From DATJLQ01 sp035509415 (GTDB lineage: Bacteria; Pseudomonadota; Alphaproteobacteria; JACZXZ01), in the NCBI GenBank assembly GCA_035509415.1, contig DATJLQ010000068.1, forward strand, positions 1-35,088: a DNA stretch of 35,088 nt, read 5' to 3'. A model generated the notes under the pieces. That model was not told the DNA's origin. It saw only the letters and a program-made list of their open reading frames with translations, and searched no databases. The number at the start of each line of letters is the position of its first letter. Position 1 is the first letter of the stretch. The translations under genes were made by a program, and so were the position numbers. Positions 13,436-21,394 of the stretch are shown here, in pieces.

Positions 13436-15466
13436 CTACCCCACCTTCTCGAGCTCGCTCCGGCTCTTGACCACGTTCTCCGCCTCGCGCCCCGTGAGCT
13501 CCTGGAGATGGTCGAAGCGCCATTCGTAGGTGCCGACGCCGTAGGTCAGGGAGCGCAGCTCGATGATCATGTCGCGGATTTCCGACTGCGGGATGTGCGC
13601 GAGCGTCTCGTCCCAGCCCTTCCAGCCCTCGCGCGGGCTGAAGCCGAGAATCTGGCCGCGCCGGCCGGTCACCAGGCGCTGCACGTTGGCGGTGAAGTCG
13701 GTGGGTGCGGCGATCTTGACCTCGAGGATGGGCTCGAGCAGCACCGGGTCGCATTTCGGCATGCCCTCGCTCATCGCCATACGCGCCGCGGTGCGGAACG
13801 CCATGTCGGAGCTGTCGACCGAATGAAATTGCCCGTCGGTGAGCGCCACGGCGAGGTCGACCACCTGAAACCCGAGCGGGCCGCGGCTCAGATATTCGCT
13901 CACCCCCCGCTCGACCGACGGGATGAATTGGCGCGGCACCGCACCGCCCACGATCCGGTCGATGAACTCGAACCCGTCGCCGCGCGGCTTGGGCCGGATC
14001 TCGATGGTCACGTCGCCGAACTGGCCGTGGCCGCCCGACTGCTTCTTGTGGCGCGCATGCTGCTCGGTCGAGCGGCGGATGGTCTCCTTGTAGGGGATTT
14101 GGGGCGCGCGCGACTTGACCTGGAGCTTGTTGCGCTCCTTGAGGCGCTCGGTCGCGATGCGCAAATGCACCTCGCCCTGGCCCCACAAAAGAAGCTCGTG
14201 GGTGTCTTGCGTCTGCTCGAAGGAAAGCGACGGGTCCTCCTCGGCGAGCTTCTGGATCGCGGCGGTGAGCTTCACCTCGTCGTTGCGGTTCTCGGCCTGG
14301 AGCGCCACGGCGAACAGCGGCTTCAGGGGTGCCGGCCATGGAGCGGCACCCGCGACCGGCTTCCCGGACGGGGTCAAGAGCTGCCCGGTCTGCGTCTTCT
14401 CCATGCGCCCGAGCGCCACCACCTCGCCCACCCCCGCCTTCGCCTGCTTCGCCGTCTGATGGCCCGTGAGCGAAAAGAGCCCGCTCACGCGCTCGCCCGA
14501 CAGCGTCTCGCCGTCCGCGATCTCGCCGCGCCAGACGCGCACCACCGAAAGCTTGCCGGAATGAGGCATCTGATAGGTCTTGAACACGCGCGCGCAGGCT
14601 TCCCCCGTGCCCGGGATGCCGCGGCGCGCGAGGGTCGCGGCCGGCTCGGGCGCCTCGTGGCGCAGCGCCTTGAGCAAGCGCCGCACGCCATGGTCGCGCT
14701 CGGCCGCCCCCAGCAGCACGGGCACGAGCTTGTCCTCCTGCACCGTGCGCGTGAGATAGCCGTAGATCTCCGTCTTGTCGGGGACCGTGTCCTCGAGAAG
14801 CTGCTCGAGCAGCTTGTCGTCGAAATCGGCGAGCGTCTCGAGAAGCTCCTGGCGGCTTTGGCGCTCGCGCGCGGCCTCCGCCTCGGGCAAGGGGATCAGG
14901 TCCGACGCCTTCCCCGGCTGGTACTTGTAGGCGCGCTCGCTCACGAGGTCGACATAGCCGGTGACCGTCTCGCCGTCGCGCGTCGGCACCTGGCGCAGCA
15001 CCAAGGGCCGCTCGGAGACCGCCTGCAATGCCGCGAGCGTGTCGCGCACCCGATGCGAGGCATGGTCGAGCTTGTTGACGAACACCATGTGGGGGATGCG
15101 TTGGTCGTCGAGGAATTTGAGGATGGGGGCGACCGCGAGCGCACGCTCGACCACGGGCTCGCACACCACGACCGCGACGTCCGCCACCAGGAGGGCGTTC
15201 ACGGTGTCCTGCAGGAACTCGATCGAGCCCGGGCAATCGAGGAAGGTCCATTTGTCGCCGAGGAAGCTCGTGGTCGCGATGTTGACCTCGGTCGACATCT
15301 GGTGCGCGCGCGCCTCGGCGGCGCTGTCGCCCACCATGTTGCGCTCCTTGACGCTGCCCTTGCGCGCGATGGCGCCGGTCACGAACAGGAGGCTTTCGAG
15401 GAGCGTGGTTTTGCCGCCCGAGAAGGGTCCGACGAGGGCGGCGCAGCGGGGCGCGTGCTGGGTCAC
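13436..15466 (-). CDS. Elongation factor G-like GTPase (EF-G paralogue)
   Basis: A 676-residue translational GTPase with all EF-G domains. The P-loop is GPFSGGKT (13-20) and the guanine-specificity motif NKLD is at 131-134. Switch II reads D77-C-P-G-S81 where EF-G has DTPGH: the catalytic histidine is replaced by serine. Switch I lacks the usual RGITI and reads QMSTEVNI. Domain IV (KETIRRSTEQHARHKKQSGGHGQFGDV, ~430-460) and domain V (LEPILEVKIAAPTDFTANVQRLVTGRRGQILG) are well kept. This is the EF-G-like class found alongside canonical FusA in many bacteria; its role is uncertain. I chose the GTG at 15466 because AGGGAG lies 8 nt upstream and family proteins begin just before the P-loop; the frame is open to 15559. 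Confidence 0.88.
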   Translation of the reverse strand: MTQHAPRCAALVGPFSGGKTTLLESLLFVTGAIARKGSVKERNMVGDSAAEARAHQMSTEVNIATTSFLGDKWTFLDCPGSIEFLQDTVNALLVADVAVVVCEPVVERALAVAPILKFLDDQRIPHMVFVNKLDHASHRVRDTLAALQAVSERPLVLRQVPTRDGETVTGYVDLVSERAYKYQPGKASDLIPLPEAEAARERQSRQELLETLADFDDKLLEQLLEDTVPDKTEIYGYLTRTVQEDKLVPVLLGAAERDHGVRRLLKALRHEAPEPAATLARRGIPGTGEACARVFKTYQMPHSGKLSVVRVWRGEIADGETLSGERVSGLFSLTGHQTAKQAKAGVGEVVALGRMEKTQTGQLLTPSGKPVAGAAPWPAPLKPLFAVALQAENRNDEVKLTAAIQKLAEEDPSLSFEQTQDTHELLLWGQGEVHLRIATERLKERNKLQVKSRAPQIPYKETIRRSTEQHARHKKQSGGHGQFGDVTIEIRPKPRGDGFEFIDRIVGGAVPRQFIPSVERGVSEYLSRGPLGFQVVDLAVALTDGQFHSVDSSDMAFRTAARMAMSEGMPKCDPVLLEPILEVKIAAPTDFTANVQRLVTGRRGQILGFSPREGWKGWDETLAHIPQSEIRDMIIELRSLTYGVGTYEWRFDHLQELTGREAENVVKSRSELEKVG

Positions 15467-15849
15467 GGGCTCAACTCCCTGAAGTCGTTTTGCCTGGACG
15501 CCGTCTGGTCGCCGCCTGCGGGCGCGGGCTCGCGATGCCGAGCCGAGTGAGGGCCGCACGCACGCGGCGGCAGCGTTCCTTGACGCTTATGTTTCCAATT
15601 GGGGACGCCCGATGCAAGGGGAATCGGCCGCGCGCGCGGCCCCCCTCGAATGCGCTGATCCGATGCGCTAATCTCGCATTTGAGCGGTGCCGTGCGCTCC
15701 CGCGCCCGTCCTCGTCCTGAGGATCCCCGCCGCCATCCTTCGAGACGCTTGCTCCGCAAGCGCCTCGGGACGAGACGGCGGGGTGTCTCGAAGGATGAGG
15801 GCCCCAGAGAACGATGCCCGGGGGCACGGCCCCGGAACTGGAGAGAAGA
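15467..15849. other. Divergent intergenic region between EF-G-like and FAD monooxygenase genes
   Basis: This 383-bp stretch holds the EF-G-like Shine-Dalgarno at its left edge, a near direct repeat TGCGCTGATC / TGCGCTAATC around 15651-15673, and a family B repeat at 15733-15801. No small gene with coding character was recognised, and no convincing promoter hexamer pair. Confidence 0.4.
15733..15801. repeat. Dispersed palindromic repeat, family B
   Basis: CATCCTTCGAGACGCTTGC - TCC - GCAAGCGCCTCGGGACGAGACGGCG then GTGTCTCGAAGGATGAGG. The ends are inverted copies and the centre (GCTTGC/GCAAGC) is a hairpin. It ends about 50 nt before the monooxygenase start. Confidence 0.8.
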
Positions 15850-16986
15850 ATGCGCATCCTGATCGTCGGCGCCGGCCCGGCCGGGCTCTATCTCGCCTAT
15901 CTCCTGAAGCGCAGCCGGCTCAAGGTCGAGCTCGAGCTCCACGAGCAGAATCCGAAGGGGGCGACCTTCGGCTTCGGCCTCGCCTTCTCGGCGCGCGCCC
16001 TCGAGTTCCTGGCGCGCGACGACCGCGACACTTACGCCGCCCTCGAGCCCGCGCTCGAGCTCTGGTCCGACAGCGTCATCGTCCATCGCGGCCGCGAGGT
16101 GCGTATCGACGGCATGACCTATTCGGGCATCGCGCGCCTGAAGCTGCTCGAGATCCTGCAGGACCGCGCGCGCGCCGTGGGCGTCGAGCCCCGTTACGAG
16201 CACGCCCTCGCGGACGTGGACGCGTCCGCCGACGCGTTCGGCGCCGATCTCATCGTGGGTGCCGACGGCGCCAACTCCGCCGTGCGGCGCGGGCACGAGC
16301 GCGCGTTCGGCACCACGATCTCCGAGCTCACCAACCGCTTCGCCTGGTACGGCGCCCCGGTGCGTTACGAGGCGCTCACCCACACTTTCCTCGAGACCGA
16401 GTGGGGGCACTTCAACGCGCACCATCACCGCCAGAACGCGACCAGCAGCACCTTCGTGGTCGAGGTGGACCAGGCGACCTATTTCCGCGCGGGCTTCGAT
16501 AAAATGCCGCAGGAGGAGGCGCAACGCGTGTGCGAGCGCGTGTTCGAGCGCACGCTCGGGGGTGCCAAGCTCATCGCGAACAAATCGATCTGGCGCCGCT
16601 TTCCGAAGATCGCGAACGCCCGCTGGTCGGTCGGGCGCCGCGTGCTGTTGGGGGACGCGCTGCACACCGCCCATTTCTCGATCGGCTCGGGGACGCGCCT
16701 TGCGCTCGAGGACGCGATCGCGCTCGCCCGCGCGCTCGAGACGCACGAGGGCGACATCCCGGCCGCGCTCGCCGCCTTCGAGGCCGCGCGCAAGCCCATC
16801 GTCGCCAAGCTGGTGGCGGCGGCCAACGCGAGCGCCGAGTGGTACGAGCATTTCGGCGCGCATATGCGGCTTTCGCCCATGGAGTTCGCCATGAGCTACA
16901 TCACGCGCTCGGGCCGCGTCGACCGCGAGCGCTTGCGCAAGCTCGCCCCCGGCTTCGTCGCCGCCTACGAGGCGGCGAGCCCTTAA
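15850..16986 (+). CDS. FAD-dependent monooxygenase, salicylyl-CoA 5-hydroxylase-like
   Basis: A 378-residue group A flavoprotein hydroxylase. The FAD-binding GxGxxG is at the N-terminus (LIVGAGPAGLYLAYLL), the DG motif is in LIVGADGANSAVR (~137-149), and the second FAD motif is LLGDALHTAHFSIGSGTRLALEDAIALARAL (~273-303). The TFGFGLAFS, SGIARLKLLEILQDRA and GHFNAHHHRQNATSSTFVVE blocks resemble the N-terminal half of salicylyl-CoA 5-hydroxylase / anthraniloyl-CoA monooxygenase. Those are ~770-residue fusions with an old-yellow-enzyme domain, absent here. A likely aromatic or aryl-CoA hydroxylase, substrate unknown. The ATG at 15850 has GGAGAGAAG immediately upstream. No aromatic-degradation genes adjoin it. 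Confidence 0.82.
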   Translation: MRILIVGAGPAGLYLAYLLKRSRLKVELELHEQNPKGATFGFGLAFSARALEFLARDDRDTYAALEPALELWSDSVIVHRGREVRIDGMTYSGIARLKLLEILQDRARAVGVEPRYEHALADVDASADAFGADLIVGADGANSAVRRGHERAFGTTISELTNRFAWYGAPVRYEALTHTFLETEWGHFNAHHHRQNATSSTFVVEVDQATYFRAGFDKMPQEEAQRVCERVFERTLGGAKLIANKSIWRRFPKIANARWSVGRRVLLGDALHTAHFSIGSGTRLALEDAIALARALETHEGDIPAALAAFEAARKPIVAKLVAAANASAEWYEHFGAHMRLSPMEFAMSYITRSGRVDRERLRKLAPGFVAAYEAASP

Positions 16987-16990
16987 ACGA

Positions 16991-17145
16991 GCCCTCTCCC
17001 CTTGAGGGAGAGGGTTGCTGAGGGTTGGCGAGGCGAAGCCGAGCCTTACCCGAAGCTGGGTGAGGGGTATCTTCGGAACGACCCCCCACCCCAACCCTCC
17101 CCCTCAAGGGGGGAGGGTGGCGAATGCAGTGAGCAGGTGAGGGTT
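16991..17145. repeat. Dispersed palindromic repeat, family A (two copies)
   Basis: CCCTCTCCCCTTGAGGGAGAGGG then GGTTGGCGAGGCGAA and TACCCGAAGCTGGGTG, then a second hairpin CCCTCCCCCTC/AAGGGGGGAGGG. The blocks match those at 1334-1440. The 292-bp gap between the convergent monooxygenase and PanE genes holds these plus a terminator. Confidence 0.75.
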
Positions 17146-17209
17146 TCAAAAGCTTAGCACCCCTCACTTTCCCACCGCTGCGCCCCGGCGCGCACTGCGC
17201 GCCCGCTTT

Positions 17210-17236
17210 AACAATAAAAGCAGGCCTTCGGCCTGC
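17210..17236 (-). terminator. Rho-independent terminator after the PanE-type gene
   Basis: On the minus strand GCAGGCCGAAGGCCTGC (a GC-rich hairpin with a tight GAA-containing loop) is followed at once by TTTTATTGTT. It lies 43 nt beyond the stop codon of the ketopantoate reductase-family gene, in the right orientation to end it. Confidence 0.8.
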
Positions 17237-17278
17237 GGGGGCCCCTTCCTCTCCCACAAGAGGCGAGGAAACTCGGCG

Positions 17279-18199
17279 CTACTTCTTCCCGCCTGCCTGG
17301 AGCTTGAGCGCGGTCGCGATGAAGGCGTGGACCGGCGTGGCGACGCCGAGCTCCTTCCCCAATCGCGCGACCGCGCCCGAGAGCCACGGGAGCTCGAGCC
17401 GATTGCCGCGCTCGAGGTCGACCGCCATGGAGGCGCGCATCTCGTAGGGAAACTTCGCGACCATGGCGAGCACGGTCTCCGCGTGGTCGGCCGGAAGTGC
17501 CACGCCCTTGGCGCGCGCGACCGCGACCACTTCGCCCATCGCCGCGCGCAGCATGGCGTGAAGCTCGGGGTCGTCGCGGATCGGCCCGATGGTCGCGCGC
17601 GTGAGGGCGGTCATGCCGCTGAAGGACGCCAGCAGCACGAACTTGGTCCAGATGTCCTTCTCGATCTCGGCCGAGAGCTTCGCCGCGATGCCCGCCTTGA
17701 GACACGCCGCGAGCAACGCCTCGCCGCGCGCGGACTTCCGCCCGTCGAGCTCGCCGAAGGCGAGCGTCGCCATGGTGCCGATCATCTTGATGGTCCCGGG
17801 AGCCGCGATGGTGGACGAGATCGCCGCGACCCCGCCCATCACGTGCTCCTTCCCGAGAATGGCCGCAAGGCGCCCCTCGCTCTCGACGCCGTTCAGGAAC
17901 GAGACCACCGCCGTGTCGCGCCCGATGAGCGGTTTGCAGGCCGCCCCGGCCGTGTCCATGTCCCACAGCTTGACCGCGAAGAGCACGATGTCGACCGGGC
18001 CGATCTTGGCGGGATCGTCGGTCGCTCGAGCTGGCTTGATCAGGAGATCGCCGTTGGCGCTTTCGACCTTGAGGCCATTCGCCTCGATCGCGCCGAGATG
18101 CTTCCCGCGCGCGACGAAGGTCACGTCCTCGCCCGATGCGGCGAGACGCGCGCCGAAATAGCCGCCCACTCCGCCCGTCGCCATCACCGCGATTTTCAT
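17279..18199 (-). CDS. panE: Ketopantoate reductase family protein (ApbA/PanE)
   Basis: A 306-residue 2-dehydropantoate 2-reductase-family enzyme. The N-terminal Rossmann motif reads MATGGVGGYFGARLA (slightly unusual, with ATGG where GAGA is typical). VKLWDMD and FLNGVESE follow; the likely catalytic lysine is in EIEKDIWTKF (~165-175), with the C-terminal helical domain ending in a family-typical LELPWLSGAVARLGKELGVATPVHAFIATAL. PanE reduces ketopantoate to pantoate with NADPH in pantothenate synthesis, but many paralogues act on other oxoacids, and no other pan gene is nearby. The ATG at 18199 gives the standard length. A strong terminator follows the gene. Confidence 0.85.
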   Translation of the reverse strand: MKIAVMATGGVGGYFGARLAASGEDVTFVARGKHLGAIEANGLKVESANGDLLIKPARATDDPAKIGPVDIVLFAVKLWDMDTAGAACKPLIGRDTAVVSFLNGVESEGRLAAILGKEHVMGGVAAISSTIAAPGTIKMIGTMATLAFGELDGRKSARGEALLAACLKAGIAAKLSAEIEKDIWTKFVLLASFSGMTALTRATIGPIRDDPELHAMLRAAMGEVVAVARAKGVALPADHAETVLAMVAKFPYEMRASMAVDLERGNRLELPWLSGAVARLGKELGVATPVHAFIATALKLQAGGKK

Positions 18200-18325
18200 G
18201 GCCGCTCCCTCATGCTTGCGCGCGCCGCGAGATGCGGCGGCTCCGGCCGCGCGCGCCGGTCCGCGCGCCGATCTGGGCGCCGCGGCTCGCCCGCCCACAT
18301 AGGTCGCAGGGCCGCGCGGGGGAAG

Positions 18326-19528
18326 CTACATCAAGGCGCCGCAGGCCCGCTGGATGCGCCGGCACGCTTCCTCGAGCGCCTCGGTCGAGGTCGCGTAGGA
18401 GATGCGGAAATGGGGTGCGAGACCGAAGGCCGAGCCCTGCACCACCGCGACCCCCTCGGATTCGAGGAGATAGGTGACGAAGTCCTCGTCCGACTTGAGC
18501 GTGGTCCCCGACGGCGTCTTGCGGCCGATGGTGCCCGCGCAGCTCGGATAGACGTAGAAGGCACCCTCGGGCTTCGGGCAATGGATGCCGTTCGCCTGGT
18601 TGAGCATCGACACCACGAGGTCGCGCCGGTCCTGGAACGCCTTGTTGTGCTTCGGGATGAAGTCCTGCGGCCCGTTGAGCGCCGCCACCGCGGCCCACTG
18701 GGTGAGCGACGCGGTGTGCGTGGTCGAATGCGATTGGACCGCGTTCATCGCCTTGACGAGCGGAAGCGGCCCGCCCGCGTAGCCGAGACGCCAGCCGGTC
18801 ATGCAATAGGCCTTCGACACGCCGTTGATGGTGAGCGTGCGCTCGTAGAGCCTGGGCTCGAGCTGCGCCGGCGTGGTGAACTCGAAATTGTCGTAGGTGA
18901 GGTGCTCGTACATGTCGTCCGACATCACCCAAACATGGGGATGGCGCACCAGCACGTCGCACAGCGCCTTGAGCTCGGCGCGCGTATAGGCGGCGCCGCT
19001 CGGGTTGCTCGGCGAGTTCAAGAGCAGCCACTTGGTCTTGGGCGTGATGGCGCGCTCCAGCTGCTCGGGGGTGAGCTTGAAGCCGGTCGAAGCCGGACAA
19101 TCGAGTGGGATCGGCGTGCCCTCGCACAAGAGCACCATGTCCGGATAGCTCACCCAATAGGGGGCGGCGAAAATCACCTCGTCGCCCGGATTGAGCGTCG
19201 CGAGGAAGGCGTTGTAGAGCACCTGCTTCCCGCCGCAGCCGACCGAGATCTGGTCGATCGAATAGTCGAGCCCGTTCTCGCGCTTGAATTTCGCGCGGAT
19301 CGCCTGGCGCAGCTCGGGCACGCCGTTCACGGGCGTGTATTTGGTCTTGCCCTGGCGCAACGCGTCGATCGCCGCCTGCTTGACGTGCTCGGGCGTGTCG
19401 AAGTCGGGCTCGCCCGCGCCGAGGCCGATCACGTCGCGCCCCGCGGCCTTGAGCTCCTGGGCCTTGGTGGTGACCGCGATGGTGGGAGACGGTTTGATGC
19501 GGGCAAGGCGCGCGGCAAGGAACGACAC
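18326..19528 (-). CDS. aatA: Aspartate aminotransferase (class I/II PLP aminotransferase)
   Basis: A 400-residue fold-type I aminotransferase of the 1-beta/1-gamma aspartate aminotransferase type common in alphaproteobacteria. The start MSFLAARLARIKPSPTIAVTTKAQELKAAGRDVIGLGAGEPDF is diagnostic when read in pieces: IKPSPTI and GAGEPDFDTP. NSPSNPSG (171-178) binds PLP, K239 in SKAYCMTGWRLGY is the Schiff-base lysine, and HFRISYA near the C-terminus carries the carboxylate-binding arginine. It interconverts aspartate/2-oxoglutarate and oxaloacetate/glutamate. I selected the GTG at 19528: it gives the usual first residues and has AAGGAG 9 nt upstream. Confidence 0.93.
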   Translation of the reverse strand: MSFLAARLARIKPSPTIAVTTKAQELKAAGRDVIGLGAGEPDFDTPEHVKQAAIDALRQGKTKYTPVNGVPELRQAIRAKFKRENGLDYSIDQISVGCGGKQVLYNAFLATLNPGDEVIFAAPYWVSYPDMVLLCEGTPIPLDCPASTGFKLTPEQLERAITPKTKWLLLNSPSNPSGAAYTRAELKALCDVLVRHPHVWVMSDDMYEHLTYDNFEFTTPAQLEPRLYERTLTINGVSKAYCMTGWRLGYAGGPLPLVKAMNAVQSHSTTHTASLTQWAAVAALNGPQDFIPKHNKAFQDRRDLVVSMLNQANGIHCPKPEGAFYVYPSCAGTIGRKTPSGTTLKSDEDFVTYLLESEGVAVVQGSAFGLAPHFRISYATSTEALEEACRRIQRACGALM

Positions 19529-19699
19529 GACACGGAGCTCCTTCCAAGGTTCGGGGATGCGGTATCGACCGGCGCGTCCGGCGGCTGCGTCGTCGCGACT
19601 TGGGCAAGAGCGACTCGGAGGCACCGGAATTCGCGCGGGGCGCACCCTACGCCGCGGCGCCCTTGGGTTCAAGGGCCGAGGTGTCGCGGCGGGCCGGAG

Positions 19700-19816
19700 C
19701 GGTCACGACCGATCGGCGTAAGTAATTTTCTTTCTTCTACCGTTACGAGATTTTTGATAGTTTGTCACTTCAGCGTCCGCATTTCGGATGATCGTTGCGA
19801 CAACGGGGCGGCAATT
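19700..19816. other. AT-rich upstream region of the orphan membrane protein
   Basis: Within the 288-bp gap after the aspartate aminotransferase start, base use changes abruptly near 19720 to runs such as GTAATTTTCTTTCTTC and GAGATTTTTGATAGTTTG. Beyond this the region holds CGTTGCGACAACG (about 19793-19805) close to the ATG. A promoter is likely here but no hexamer pair stands out. The first part of the gap (19529-19700) is ordinary GC-rich sequence with nothing recognised. Confidence 0.4.
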
Positions 19817-20785
19817 ATGAGTACCGAGCTCGTTACGGGTGGCGCCGACCCCTCGAAGCCCCCGGACGGCAAAAGCTACGTCGAGGCGGTCGTTGCCGCC
19901 GGCAAGCGCTCTCGTGGGATTGTCTATTTTATCCTGATCATCCTTCTGCTCACCATCACCTGCATTAGGAACACCTATAATCCAGATTGGTTTTCCGTCA
20001 CGATCGATCTTTACCAGGATTTATTCGGATGCTTGGATTCGAACGACCGCAGCGAACATTATTGCAAGGACCTCGAAGCGCGCGCCGCGCGCTATAACGA
20101 GATCTTTCCCATCGATGCCGGCCATGACGTTTCGCTGCTCGATGCGTTCGTCGAAATCATATTCGAACAGGATATGCCGAAAAGCGGCGTTTTGGCGGGC
20201 CAGCCGGCGCTTCGGGGCAAAATCGGCGACCCGAGTTTCAAGCGCGACAATTATCTGAAGATTGCCCAGGCGAAGAGCCGGTTGGACGAATACATAAAGC
20301 GCGATCTGGCCGAGGAGATCATCCCGATTCCGTTGGTCGGCTCGTGGATCAACGTCAACGATCTTTGGATGGTCGGTGGGGCGGTCATGGCGTTCCTGCT
20401 CTTCCTGCTCAAGGCAAGCCTTACGCAAGAATATCGAAATTTGCATTACATAAGGTCCAATTTGCCCGCCTATATGGATCTCGCGATCATGAGCCAGGAT
20501 ATCTCCGCGCTGACGTTGAACGTCGGCCGGTTCTACGGCGTTACGCGCGCGTTCATTATGTTCCTGCCTTCCATGGTCTATTCGTGGCTCGTTTATTGGG
20601 ACTTCAGGACGTACCAGATACCCTACATGGTTGTGAGCACGCGCGAGACCAATTTCGAATACGCCCTTGAGTCCCTGATGCTGCTCGTTGTCCTTTGGCT
20701 CAATCTGACGTGCTATCGAAGCCAGAGTCGCCTCCACAATCTGGTGCGCGAATATGGCGGCGGCCTGATTTCCCGGACCGCTTGA
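19817..20785 (+). CDS. Unrecognised four-helix membrane protein in an AT-richer island
   Basis: A 322-residue protein I do not recognise. A hydrophilic N-terminus is followed by TM1 (~35-50, IVYFILIILLLTITCI), a ~130-residue soluble loop with three cysteines (in CLDSND and HYCKDLE among others) and many charged residues, TM2 (~184-203, WMVGGAVMAFLLFLLKASL), then a soluble helix, TM3 (~252-270, AFIMFLPSMVYSWLVYW) and TM4 (~290-306, LMLLVVLWLNLTCY). The large loop between TM1 and TM2 may be periplasmic. Codon choice (ATA, TTA-type and A/T third bases) differs clearly from neighbours, and the upstream region is AT-rich, consistent with horizontal acquisition. No enzymatic motif, no partner gene on the same strand close by. 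Coding status is supported by the length of the frame and its consistent composition. Confidence 0.75.
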   Translation: MSTELVTGGADPSKPPDGKSYVEAVVAAGKRSRGIVYFILIILLLTITCIRNTYNPDWFSVTIDLYQDLFGCLDSNDRSEHYCKDLEARAARYNEIFPIDAGHDVSLLDAFVEIIFEQDMPKSGVLAGQPALRGKIGDPSFKRDNYLKIAQAKSRLDEYIKRDLAEEIIPIPLVGSWINVNDLWMVGGAVMAFLLFLLKASLTQEYRNLHYIRSNLPAYMDLAIMSQDISALTLNVGRFYGVTRAFIMFLPSMVYSWLVYWDFRTYQIPYMVVSTRETNFEYALESLMLLVVLWLNLTCYRSQSRLHNLVREYGGGLISRTA

Positions 20786-20809
20786 CGCCGCGCCCCTTGT
20801 TCCGCGGCG
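20786..20809 (+). terminator. Hairpin immediately after the orphan membrane protein gene
   Basis: CGCCGCG - 10 nt - CGCGGCG starts directly at the base after the TGA stop. The stem is perfect but no T-run follows, so its role as terminator is a guess. Confidence 0.35.
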
Positions 20810-21056
20810 GTGGACGCTCAAAGACCCGCTCGCGGGCATTTCATCCACTCCCCCGGCGCAATCCAGCCATGCCGCGCGCGGTTGGAAAATCCGCCAATTC
20901 TGACAAAGCGTTAATTTCCGGGTGCTTGCGAAACGGGGGGCGATCCATTATGTGCAGGTCCCCCGCAGGAACGGAAAAGCTCAAGCGTATCCGGACTTGC
21001 GAGGGCGTTGAGGCGATACGAGGACCACGAGGTCGATGTCCATAGGTGAACGGCGC

Positions 21057-21257
21057 ATGCAGGCGGGCGAGCCTGCGCGCGCTCCGGGACTGGACGGCGC
21101 GATGGCGGCCGATCCCGATCCCCTCGGCCACCAGCGCACGCTGGCGGCCTCTCTCATCAAGAATCTCGGCTACGAGGACGCGGTCGATGCCTGCCGGCGG
21201 AACGGCTGGTGCGGCGTCTTGAAGGTGCTGCTGGAACAAGCACCCGGCGCGGCTTAG
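21057..21257 (+). CDS. Small hypothetical protein upstream of uvrB
   Basis: A 66-residue frame (73 residues if an earlier ATG at 21036 is used). I prefer 21057 because AGGTGA lies 7 nt before it. The C-terminal half, LAASLIKNLGYEDAVDACRRNGWCGVLKVLLEQ, looks like a genuine amphipathic helical domain with a conserved-looking NLGY-x-DA-x(3)-CRRNGW core, and resembles small hypothetical proteins I recall from alphaproteobacteria. Function unknown. It ends 137 nt before uvrB. TTGCGA - 16 nt - TTATGT near 20925-20952 might be its promoter. Confidence 0.5.
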   Translation: MQAGEPARAPGLDGAMAADPDPLGHQRTLAASLIKNLGYEDAVDACRRNGWCGVLKVLLEQAPGAA

Positions 21258-21382
21258 GCCGAAGCCGGCCGCCGACCGCGGCACGGCCGCCAAGCCCGGG
21301 CTTGGCGCGAGGAGGAGGCGCGACACCGGCCCCCGCCCAGTCGCGGGACTCTCGCCCCCGCGACTTCGGGCCCGACGCGACC

Positions 21383-21388
21383 TATACT
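21383..21388 (+). promoter_or_regulatory. -10 box (TATACT) 6 nt before the uvrB ATG
   Basis: TATACT, then CCCGCC, then ATG at 21395. No Shine-Dalgarno is present in the spacer. If used, this promoter would give a leaderless uvrB transcript. The position 17 nt upstream (CGACTT) is not a recognisable -35. Confidence 0.5.
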
Positions 21389-21394
21389 CCCGCC

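Noticed and set aside
13034..13529. Extension of the metE-like region into a longer plus-strand protein through 13529
   Set aside because: That frame is a different phase from the real gene, runs over the HigBA remnant and repeats, and has shadow composition.
19529..19816. Riboswitch or leader RNA upstream of the orphan membrane protein
   Set aside because: No known riboswitch consensus or strong hairpin-plus-T-run was found; only AT-rich sequence.
21258..21394. SOS (LexA) box upstream of uvrB or uvrC
   Set aside because: No GTTC-N7-GTTC or GAAC-N7-GTTC motif was seen in either upstream region.
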